A DNA stretch of 43,658 nt. Source: Nanobdellota archaeon (lineage in GTDB: Archaea > Nanobdellota > Nanobdellia > SCGC-AAA011-G17 > PNOQ01). Of this stretch, positions 8,171-14,780 are shown piece by piece. The DNA is taken from positions 1 through 43,658 of the forward strand of contig JAHJUI010000006.1 of NCBI GenBank assembly GCA_018829185.1, given 5' to 3'. The notes beneath the pieces are model-generated. The model was not told the origin of the DNA, did not search any database, and saw nothing but the letters and a program-made list of their open reading frames with translations. Position numbers and translations under genes: made by a program. Every line of letters begins with the position of its first letter. The first letter of the stretch is position 1.

Positions 8171-8210
8171 TTCTATTTGTAATAGAAGCTTCTTTCTATT
8201 GTTAATAGAA
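8171..8210 (+). repeat. Two tandem identical 17-bp palindromes
   Basis: TTCTATT-tgt-AATAGAA (8171-8187) is followed by TTCTATT-gtt-AATAGAA (8194-8210). The arms are identical, the spacer is inverted, and the two starts are 23 bp apart. They begin two bases after the stop of the upstream gene. They could act as tandem weak terminator hairpins, an mRNA 3' end processing site, or a second operator for the ATPase gene. The sequence does not decide. Confidence 0.6.
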
Positions 8211-8253
8211 ATCCCAACTTGTTTATTAAAAATGAGTACTTTTTGAAAACTTG

Positions 8254-8308
8254 ATGTTACACTAAAACGTAACATTTATATAGTAGATGTTACACTAAAA
8301 CGTAACAT
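8254..8308 (+). promoter_or_regulatory. Twin palindromic operator around a TATA box
   Basis: An identical 22-bp element occurs at 8254-8275 and 8287-8308: ATGTTAC, 8-base spacer ACTAAAAC, GTAACAT. The centres are 33 bp apart, about three helical turns, so bound proteins would sit on the same DNA face. A TATA box (TTTATATA, 8275-8282) lies between them, and the second copy covers the predicted start site just before the ATG at 8312. This is the layout of a repressor-controlled promoter. No known regulator gene is adjacent, so autoregulation is inference. Confidence 0.75.
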
Positions 8309-8311
8309 AAA

Positions 8312-9589
8312 ATGATTGAAATTTTAAAAGATTGGAATCCCTGGTGGGAAAAAAAGGAATTAATTAAAGAGTTAGAGGGTACAAATAGATCACAATATAG
8401 TGATTTGATTGATTCAATAGAAATAAAAGAAATTACAATAATTACTGGCGTGCGAAGATCTGGAAAAAGTACATTAATGTATCAAATGATTGATAATTTG
8501 CTTAAAAAAGGAATAAAACCAAAACAAATTTTGTTTGTAAATTTAGAAGATAAAAAATTAATAAAATTAAGTTTAGATGAAATTTATAATGACTATAGGA
8601 AAAATTTAAATCCTGATAAAAAAGCATACATATTCTTCGATGAGATTCATAAAAAAAATGATTGGGAATTCTGGATAAGAAAAAAATATGACTTAAAAAC
8701 CGAGGATAAGTTTGTTATTTCTGGATCTTGTTCTTATTTATTAAAAAAAGAATATTCTAATTTATTAACAGGTCGAAACTTAACTTTTGAAGTGTTCCCC
8801 CTTTCATTTAAAGAATATCTTTTATTTAATAATATTTCACTAAAAAAAGAAAATTTAAAGAAAAAAATTGTTTTAGAAAAAACAAAATATTTAATTTTGA
8901 AACATCTTAAAGATTATTTAAAGTTAGGCGGATTTCCAGAAGTTTTTTTTAAAACAAAACGATATAAAACAAAAATATTAGAACAATATTTTGATGATAT
9001 TTTATATAAGGATATTATTGATAGATATAACTTAAACAGTCAAAAAGCAAAAGATTTGGCATTATTTTTAATATCCAATTTTACAGGATTAATTTCACTA
9101 AGAAATTTGAGAAATTCTTTAGGTATATCTTATGATACAATTAAAGATTATTTATCTCATTTCAAAGAGGCATTTCTTTTTTTTACATTAGATTATTTTT
9201 CGTACTCATATAAAGAACAGAAAATACTTGCTTCTAAAGTTTATTGTATAGATAATGGTTTACGGAATGCAATTTCTTTTAAATTTTCTAAAGATGAAGG
9301 TAACTTAGTAGAAAATTTAGTTTTTGTTGAGTTAAAAAGACTGGGGGAAGATGTTTTTTATTGGAAAGGCAAGAAAGAAGTTGATTTTGTTGTGAAGGAG
9401 AAAGATCAAGGTTTGATAGCAATAAATGTTTCTTATACAGATGATATTGATGAACGTGAAATAAAAGGGTTATTAGAGTTTAAGAAAAAGTTTAAAAAAA
9501 CAAAGAAAATGGCATTATTAACTAAAGATTTAGAGAAAAAAGAAAAAGGCATTTATTTTATTCCTTTATGGAAATGGTTGTTAGAATGA
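8312..9589 (+). CDS. AAA-type ATPase with DUF4143-like C-terminus
   Basis: 425 residues, COG1373-type predicted ATPase common and mobile in archaea. The P-loop is GVRRSGKST (residues 46-54), Walker B is IFFDEIH (107-113), the sensor region is ISGSCS (136-141), and TGR follows at 153-155. FPLSFKEYL (162-170) is typical. The C-terminal part (EGNLVENLVFVELKR, then KKEVDFVV) is the restriction-endonuclease-like domain of the family, often thought to be inactive or of unknown substrate. The gene is controlled by the twin operator and its stop overlaps the next ATG (ATGA). It interrupts the series of prepilin-like genes. Biological role is unknown; suggested roles in the family include toxin-like or mobile ATPases. 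Confidence 0.85.
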   Translation: MIEILKDWNPWWEKKELIKELEGTNRSQYSDLIDSIEIKEITIITGVRRSGKSTLMYQMIDNLLKKGIKPKQILFVNLEDKKLIKLSLDEIYNDYRKNLNPDKKAYIFFDEIHKKNDWEFWIRKKYDLKTEDKFVISGSCSYLLKKEYSNLLTGRNLTFEVFPLSFKEYLLFNNISLKKENLKKKIVLEKTKYLILKHLKDYLKLGGFPEVFFKTKRYKTKILEQYFDDILYKDIIDRYNLNSQKAKDLALFLISNFTGLISLRNLRNSLGISYDTIKDYLSHFKEAFLFFTLDYFSYSYKEQKILASKVYCIDNGLRNAISFKFSKDEGNLVENLVFVELKRLGEDVFYWKGKKEVDFVVKEKDQGLIAINVSYTDDIDEREIKGLLEFKKKFKKTKKMALLTKDLEKKEKGIYFIPLWKWLLE

Positions 9590-10554
9590 AAAAAGGGCAA
9601 ATTGAAATGGTGGGACTTTTAGTTATTGTTGTTTTAATAGTTATAATTGCTTTGTTTGCTTTTGGATATATGTTAAGGAAGGGACCAAGCGGGGTAAATG
9701 AATTTAATAGTATTAAAGCTAATAATTTAATGAATGCTTTGACAAAAACTAGTGTTTGTGAACCTGGCGAAATCATGGAAGATATTATGGTTGCATGTTG
9801 CGAAAATAGAGATATGTGTAGGTATGCTTTAGGTGGGGAAGTTTGTTGTTTACCAATTAATATAGCATTGAAGGTAGATTTTACTGCAATAGAAAATACT
9901 GGTGCAGGGGATATGGCTCCTGTAATTTTTGTTGGGCCTGATAGGGAAGAATATGAAGAAGGGGAATGGATACCTTTAGTAGATCCTACTGGTGAAATGA
10001 TTGTCGACGGAGGGATGGTTAAAGATGTTCCGGGACTTGCTTTTGAAAGGGGGAACGGATGGATAAGAATACATTTACATGGGCATTATAGTGGTTCAGC
10101 TGGATGGGAAAAAGCTTATGGAAGATTGACTTTTAGATCTACAACTTTTACTGAATTTATCGACGATAAAGCAGGAGGAAAAGTAGAAAATCAAGGGGAC
10201 GGGATTTGGGCAGATGATTATAATCAAGACGAAGTTGTTTATACCTTGGGTAGCAATGTTGCTAGTTTTTACTTGACTGTGGACCCACATGATGATGGTT
10301 TTTATTTGAAATATGAATGTGATAACAATATTGAATGTGGGCCTGTTGGAAATACAGAACCTGCTTGTGATTATTTGAATAGTTTTGTTTCAAATATAGT
10401 TGATGCCAGCGTCGATGAAAACCTATATTTTGAGTTAGAAAATGATGGGGTTTCTTGTTATTCTTATGGTAGTTGTTTAGAAGGAGTTAGTTCAAGTACA
10501 GTATTTATTAGATCTGGAAATAATATTTACAACTCTAGAGTGATGCTTTGTTAA
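9586..10554 (+). CDS. Prepilin-like membrane-anchored protein (MKKGQIE type)
   Basis: 322 residues from the ATG at 9586, which overlaps the ATPase TGA as ATGA; an in-frame ATG at 9568 would add six residues before the conserved head and is less likely. The head MKKGQIEMVGLLVIVVLIVI has the class III-like K-G-Q junction followed by one helix. CCENRDMC and EVCCLP form a Cys cluster near residues 65-90, followed by a long extracellular part with GWIRIHLHGHYSG and SFYLTVDPHDDG, perhaps a beta-rich binding domain. It is the last gene of the locus and is followed by a strong hairpin. Co-translation with an ATPase from a seemingly inserted unit is odd. Confidence 0.73.
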   Translation: MKKGQIEMVGLLVIVVLIVIIALFAFGYMLRKGPSGVNEFNSIKANNLMNALTKTSVCEPGEIMEDIMVACCENRDMCRYALGGEVCCLPINIALKVDFTAIENTGAGDMAPVIFVGPDREEYEEGEWIPLVDPTGEMIVDGGMVKDVPGLAFERGNGWIRIHLHGHYSGSAGWEKAYGRLTFRSTTFTEFIDDKAGGKVENQGDGIWADDYNQDEVVYTLGSNVASFYLTVDPHDDGFYLKYECDNNIECGPVGNTEPACDYLNSFVSNIVDASVDENLYFELENDGVSCYSYGSCLEGVSSSTVFIRSGNNIYNSRVMLC

Positions 10555-10573
10555 ATAGTTGTTTTTTGTTTTA

Positions 10574-10631
10574 GCTGAAATGGGTTTTAAGGGCTTAAGA
10601 CCTTGGATTTCGGCGTTTTAAGTGTTTTTTA
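10574..10631 (+). terminator. Long two-part hairpin followed by T-rich sequence
   Basis: GCTGAAAT (10574-10581) pairs with ATTTCGGC (10607-10614). Inside it GGTTTTAA (10583-10590) pairs with TTAAGACC (10595-10602) around loop GGGC. That is 16 bp in all, with two G-U pairs and one small internal loop. T-rich sequence follows (10615-10631). It is the strongest stem in this part of the window and lies between the surface locus and the S-layer promoter, so termination is likely. A structured RNA role is possible. Confidence 0.6.
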
Positions 10632-10651
10632 TATAGTAAAGTAGATAAATG

Positions 10652-10751
10652 TTTATAAAGCGCCTGAATTCATTTAGATGTAACACCGAAGATAGAACGA
10701 GATTTAGAGTTTGTTCTATACTTTGGACTACACACGGAGGTGTAATAAAAT
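10652..10751 (+). promoter_or_regulatory. S-layer promoter and structured 5' leader
   Basis: The TATA box TTTATAAAG is at 10652-10660, so transcription should begin near 10685 and give a leader of about 70 nt, long for this genome. The leader holds a 9-bp stem with G-U pairs (10693-10701 with 10710-10718). It also holds a 5-bp hairpin, TACAC (10729-10733) with GTGTA (10740-10744), whose loop carries part of the SD GGAGGTG (10736-10742). An ACACC at 10683-10687 could also pair with GGTGT of the SD. Confidence 0.6.
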
Positions 10752-12839
10752 ATGAAATTTTTGAAAAAAGCAGCAGCTGTTGGTATGAGCGTAGCAATGC
10801 TTGGAATGACAGCAGCAGGCGCTTTAGCAGCTGATTTGGCAGACTATCCTGGGCCATTTATTGCAAACGATGCATTTGTAAGCACTGCATTGGTTATAGG
10901 TAGTACAGACGATTCAGCAGCAAGAAGTGACATTAATACTTACTTAGGTGGCCAAGCTACTGCAGTAAGTGGAGACATATCAGTTTCTGGTGGAAAAACC
11001 GAATCTTGGGCATTAGAAATACCATTTAACGATGCTTCTGCATTTGGTGGAGGAATTACAGATACACATATAAGTACTTTAATTGACTCTTCAATTGCTT
11101 GGGGTGATGAAAGTTATGATGTAGCAGAAATAATTAACTTTACGTCAACTATGAAAGTAATGGTAAGTGGTAATGGTACTTCATATAAAAACTTTGGTGC
11201 AGATCCTTACATGGTTGCTCCGGGTACAGGAATCATTAACTATTATTATTGGTTTGATGAAGTCCTTAATGAAACAACTCCTACAGACCATAATATATCT
11301 AGTTCTGAACCAGTATCCATAACCTTTTTAGGAAAGGATATAGAAATTACAGATACAGGAGCAAACGCAGTAACTCTTAATATGGCTAATAAATATGGTA
11401 CCTCAGAAGGGGGGAGTGTAACTGTTGAAGGATATACTGTTGAAGTTGGAAGTATTTTTGGATCTAGCGTGGAAGTAACTTATGCTGGAGATACCCAATT
11501 AATATCTAAAGGTTCAACTCATGACTTTGGGCCAATAAGTGTTAAGATGGATGATATTGGACAAAACACATACAATCCAGAATTAAGTAAGGCAATAATC
11601 TATGTAGGTAAGAAAATTAGTGATACGGTTAGCGATGGAGAAACTTTTGAATTATTCACTGATTATACACCTGATGGGGATGCCCCATGGAAATGGTTTG
11701 TTAGATCTACAAACGATGATTCATTAACTGCTTTGGGTATAACTAATAGATTAAATATAGATGACATCGACGATGATGATGTAGATATGGACCCAGTTAC
11801 TGTTGGCGGTTCTATTGCATTACCAAATAACTTTGCAGCCATTCAATTAACTGAAATAGAAAATGATGTGTATGATACAATTACTATTACCCCATCTGAC
11901 AACATTGATACAAATGGAAGCGACTCTGATAATACGGGTCTTATTTGGAAATGTGACACCGGAGAACACTTACAAGTTGGTGGAGTAGACACAGACACTA
12001 TTTATTTGTTAGAAGGTACACAGGCTGCAGGTACAATTGGTTGTGTTAATATGACTGCTGTTGACATTTGGTATGAAGACAACAATGGTATTGTAACAAA
12101 TTCAACTGCAACATCATTTAAGATATTAAATGATGATACAGATATGACTGTTACTTGGAATAATGGTGCTGTTACTGCAAATGTTGATGATGGATACATA
12201 AATATAGCACCAGATTCATCTGGAACAGACACAGCTATTAGATTAGGTAACTTCACAAATGCAACTTGTTTTGAACACTTTGGTTCAACTGAGAAATTTG
12301 AGACAACTTTCTTTGAGATTAATTATACTGCTGCAGGTGGATCAATTGGCGGTAGAGATTATGACGTGAGAACTCCTTATGGTGTAATCATAGTTGATCC
12401 AGAGAATAATTTGGACAGCGATAAAGTTGTATTAAAAGTACCAAATGATTTACAAAAAGCTAAGGTAACAGTAAGTACTTCTGTAACAAGTGAAGGATCT
12501 GGTACTGAAGCAGCATTAATGACTGATGACGAAGTTGGAACAGCATCTGATTACAACTTGATTTTGGTTGGTGGACCTTGCGTAAATAGCCTAACAGCAC
12601 AATTCTTAGGATTGTCTGCAGGTTCTTGTGGAGCAGCATCTACTTTTTCAGCAGATACAGCTTACTTGAAGCTAAAGGACAATGGCGATAAGGTAGCATT
12701 AATCGTAGCAGGTTGGGAAGCAGCTGACACAAAGAGAGCAGCTAAAGTTGTAGCAAACCCAGATAGCTTTACACTATCCGGAACTAATATGACTGTAACT
12801 GGAACCTCTTTAGAAGTTAGTGGAATCACAGTTGTTTAA
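10752..12839 (+). CDS. S-layer protein
   Basis: 695 residues. The signal peptide MKFLKKAAAVGMSVAMLGMT...ALA is cleaved near residue 26-27, before DLADYPGPF. This N-terminal pattern, followed by 'ALVIGSTDDSAARSDI', is that of the archaeal S-layer family (methanogen/DPANN type) that forms the paracrystalline coat. The body is Thr/Ser/Asp/Gly-rich with several N-x-S/T sequons (for example NGT, NTT, NFT), which would be targets for the AglB encoded in this window. The C-terminus (KRAAKVVANPDSFTLSGTNM...) repeats the S-layer C-terminal pattern 'AAxVxAnpd'. It has its own strong promoter, long leader and SD, as expected for an abundant protein. There is no C-terminal TM anchor. Confidence 0.88.
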   Translation: MKFLKKAAAVGMSVAMLGMTAAGALAADLADYPGPFIANDAFVSTALVIGSTDDSAARSDINTYLGGQATAVSGDISVSGGKTESWALEIPFNDASAFGGGITDTHISTLIDSSIAWGDESYDVAEIINFTSTMKVMVSGNGTSYKNFGADPYMVAPGTGIINYYYWFDEVLNETTPTDHNISSSEPVSITFLGKDIEITDTGANAVTLNMANKYGTSEGGSVTVEGYTVEVGSIFGSSVEVTYAGDTQLISKGSTHDFGPISVKMDDIGQNTYNPELSKAIIYVGKKISDTVSDGETFELFTDYTPDGDAPWKWFVRSTNDDSLTALGITNRLNIDDIDDDDVDMDPVTVGGSIALPNNFAAIQLTEIENDVYDTITITPSDNIDTNGSDSDNTGLIWKCDTGEHLQVGGVDTDTIYLLEGTQAAGTIGCVNMTAVDIWYEDNNGIVTNSTATSFKILNDDTDMTVTWNNGAVTANVDDGYINIAPDSSGTDTAIRLGNFTNATCFEHFGSTEKFETTFFEINYTAAGGSIGGRDYDVRTPYGVIIVDPENNLDSDKVVLKVPNDLQKAKVTVSTSVTSEGSGTEAALMTDDEVGTASDYNLILVGGPCVNSLTAQFLGLSAGSCGAASTFSADTAYLKLKDNGDKVALIVAGWEAADTKRAAKVVANPDSFTLSGTNMTVTGTSLEVSGITVV

Positions 12840-12870
12840 AAACTTTAAACTTTTTTTCTTTTTTTTCTTT
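12840..12870 (+). terminator. Pyrimidine-rich terminator of the S-layer gene
   Basis: Right after the stop come runs of T (aactttttttcttttttttcttttg-like, 12847-12870) without a strong stem. This is the usual archaeal T-tract termination signal. Confidence 0.55.
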
Positions 12871-12888
12871 TGATTTTTTAATCGTTAA

Positions 12889-12899
12889 GTTTTTATACT
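12889..12899 (+). promoter_or_regulatory. TATA box for the anchored-protein pair
   Basis: GTTTTTATACT sits about 22 bp before the ATG at 12920, with no SD in between. This suggests a leaderless mRNA that covers at least the next three genes. Confidence 0.5.
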
Positions 12900-12919
12900 T
12901 CTATTTTTGATATTTTTCT

Positions 12920-13471
12920 ATGAAAAAGAAGGACAATAACAAAAAGAAAGTTTTCCTGGGTATTTTTATTGTAGTTATTATGGTAAGTAGCATTTTGGGA
13001 TATACTTTTAAAGAAGATGAGGAAGATTCTGGAATTGTTTTTAATGGTGTACAATTTTATCAAAATCAAGATAAATGGGTTGCTTATGTAGGAAACGGTT
13101 ATTTTGCTTTTGATTATTTACCTAATGAAGTAGAAGAAATACAATATGAAACATTTCAAATAATTTCTAATAAGGTTTATTTGGCTTATGTTCCAACTGA
13201 AAAAAATGTTAATTTTGATTATGGATTAAGTAAAGTTTATTCTACCTTGAATAGTTTTGGCATTAAGTCTGTTTTGGCTTGTAGTGAAGAGGAAAACTGT
13301 CCAGACATACCTTTGGTAGATTGTAGTAATGAATTTCAAGTAGTTTCCTTTATTGAATCAGAGGATAATAAAATTTATAAAGAAGATAATTGTATTATTT
13401 TGGAATGCACTAGCGATGAGATTAGCAAATGTGCAGATACATTCAATTATGTTTTATTGGGGGTAATATAA
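12920..13471 (+). CDS. Membrane-anchored protein of unknown function, paralog 1
   Basis: 183 residues. A basic head (MKKKDNNKKK) and one hydrophobic helix (residues 11-28) anchor a small extracellular domain. The domain begins with VFNGVQFYQNQDKW and ends DNCIILECTSDEISKCADTFNYVLLGV. The next gene has the same frame of motifs (VYNGFNFTIDD near the start, GNCIYVQGVNGDEMIKAAERFVYSAMGV at the end), so the two are diverged paralogs. Conserved Cys (ACSEEENC, LVDCSN, DNC) suggest disulfides. No known family. It is one base upstream of its paralog. Confidence 0.72.
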   Translation: MKKKDNNKKKVFLGIFIVVIMVSSILGYTFKEDEEDSGIVFNGVQFYQNQDKWVAYVGNGYFAFDYLPNEVEEIQYETFQIISNKVYLAYVPTEKNVNFDYGLSKVYSTLNSFGIKSVLACSEEENCPDIPLVDCSNEFQVVSFIESEDNKIYKEDNCIILECTSDEISKCADTFNYVLLGVI

Positions 13472-13472
13472 A

Positions 13473-14117
13473 ATGAAAAAAAATGTGATAAGAAATGTAA
13501 TAATTATAGTTTTGATAGGTTGTATTTTATTTATAGGTGGTTATTATTTTACAGGAAGGGTTGTACAAGAAATAGAATTAGAAGAATTTGTTTATAATGG
13601 TTTTAATTTTACCATTGATGATACTAAAGACATGACTTTTTATATTTTACAATATTATGTTAGGAGTGGAATGGAAATGGTACCTGGAACACCAATACCT
13701 TTTAGAAGCGATCCAAGAGTGATTGATTCAATTCCTTGTGATATAACTAGGCAAGATATTTTGAATAACAAATTGGTAACATTTTATTTTACTCAAGATC
13801 CAGAGTTGGAAATAAAAACTAGGAAAAAGTCAATAGTTGCTACTGAAACAATTACAAGAGTTTTAGACGCGACAAAGAGCCCGTTTTTATTTCCAATTGA
13901 TGTAGAATATGCTTATACTAGTGAAAAAGCAGAAAGTCCATTACCAGTTGTTACTTGTGAAGATGCAAACAATTTAGTTAAAGTTATTACATTAAGGGAA
14001 GCAGAAAAAACTGCAATTATAACTGAAGGAAATTGTATTTATGTGCAAGGAGTTAATGGTGATGAAATGATTAAAGCAGCAGAGAGATTTGTTTATTCTG
14101 CAATGGGTGTTATGTGA
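13473..14117 (+). CDS. Membrane-anchored protein of unknown function, paralog 2
   Basis: 214 residues, starting one base after paralog 1. An N-terminal helix (residues 8-27) is followed by VVQEIELEEFVYNGFNF and an extracellular domain that ends with the shared pattern 'GNCIYV...DEMIKAAERFVYSAMGV'. It is longer than paralog 1 by a central insertion (IPFRSDPRVIDSIPCD). The pair occurs between S-layer and surface-protein genes, so a role at the envelope is likely. The stop TGA overlaps the next ATG as TGATG, so it is probably co-translated with a methyltransferase. Confidence 0.72.
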   Translation: MKKNVIRNVIIIVLIGCILFIGGYYFTGRVVQEIELEEFVYNGFNFTIDDTKDMTFYILQYYVRSGMEMVPGTPIPFRSDPRVIDSIPCDITRQDILNNKLVTFYFTQDPELEIKTRKKSIVATETITRVLDATKSPFLFPIDVEYAYTSEKAESPLPVVTCEDANNLVKVITLREAEKTAIITEGNCIYVQGVNGDEMIKAAERFVYSAMGVM

Positions 14118-14701
14118 TGAGCCATTATTACTCTGAAGAGCAAGATTCAGAGTTTAAAGTAATAAAGATAAAAGATAATATTCGGAGCTTTGATTTAGAA
14201 TTTTTTTCAGCTCCGGGTGTTTTTTCTAAGAAGAAGATAGATTTCGGAACTAAATTATTAGCTGAAAATATGGTTGTTTCTAAAGGAGATTTTGTTCTTG
14301 ATATGGGTGCAGGATATGGCGTAATTGGGATTGTGGCTGCTAAAATTGGTTCTAAGGTTATTTTAAGGGAAATTAATAAAAGGGCCTGTAAATTGATGGA
14401 AATGAATCTCGAGTTAAATAATGTTAAAGCTGAAATTGATCAGGGAAATCTTTATGATGGATTAAAAGAAAAGTTTAACGTTATTGTTTCTAATGTTCCA
14501 CAAACTGCAGGAAAGAAAATTTGTTTTGAGATTATAGAAAAATCTAAAGGATTTCTTAAGAAAAAAGGAACTTTGCAGATTGTTGCTAGACATAATAAAG
14601 GTGGAAAAGTTTTAAGTGAAAAAATGGAAGAAGTTTTTGGTAATGTAAGACATATTGTTAAAAAGAGGGGGTATAGGGTTTATGCTTCTATTTTTAACTG
14701 A
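14117..14701 (+). CDS. Class I methyltransferase, RsmC-like
   Basis: 194 residues from the ATG at 14117 (TGATG overlap with the upstream stop; a GTG at 14114 is the alternative). The N-terminal 'APGVFSKKKIDFGTKLLAENM' and motif I VLDMGAGYGVIGIVAA match the RsmC/COG2813 group that methylates guanine in small-subunit rRNA. EINKRACKLMEMNLELNN is the motif II region. Motif IV, usually NPPF/Y in this group, reads SNVPQ here, with Val and Gln in place of Pro and the aromatic. So the fold is clear but the substrate, and whether it modifies a base amino group at all, is uncertain. Confidence 0.78.
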   Translation: MSHYYSEEQDSEFKVIKIKDNIRSFDLEFFSAPGVFSKKKIDFGTKLLAENMVVSKGDFVLDMGAGYGVIGIVAAKIGSKVILREINKRACKLMEMNLELNNVKAEIDQGNLYDGLKEKFNVIVSNVPQTAGKKICFEIIEKSKGFLKKKGTLQIVARHNKGGKVLSEKMEEVFGNVRHIVKKRGYRVYASIFN

Positions 14702-14710
14702 AGCGTTAAA

Positions 14711-14770
14711 TTTATAAAGACTGAAATATTAATTCATATAACTTAATAATTAAATTAAAAGGGAGAGGTG
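14711..14770 (+). promoter_or_regulatory. Promoter and SD of the surface glycoprotein gene
   Basis: The TATA box TTTATAAA is at 14711-14718 and a strong SD (GGGAGAGGTG, 14761-14770) lies ten bases before the ATG at 14781. The predicted leader is about 40 nt. Together with the S-layer gene this is one of the few strong-SD genes here. Confidence 0.6.
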
Positions 14771-14780
14771 ATTTAAAAAA

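Noticed and set aside
8254-8308. CRISPR-like repeat
   Set aside because: Only two copies, palindromic and bracketing a TATA box, with an 11-bp spacing; there are no cas genes. It fits an operator far better.
8312-9589. Motor ATPase for pilus assembly (PilT/FlaI)
   Set aside because: Walker A context (GVRRSGKST) and the C-terminal DUF4143-type domain are unlike secretion ATPases; no Asp box or His box is visible.
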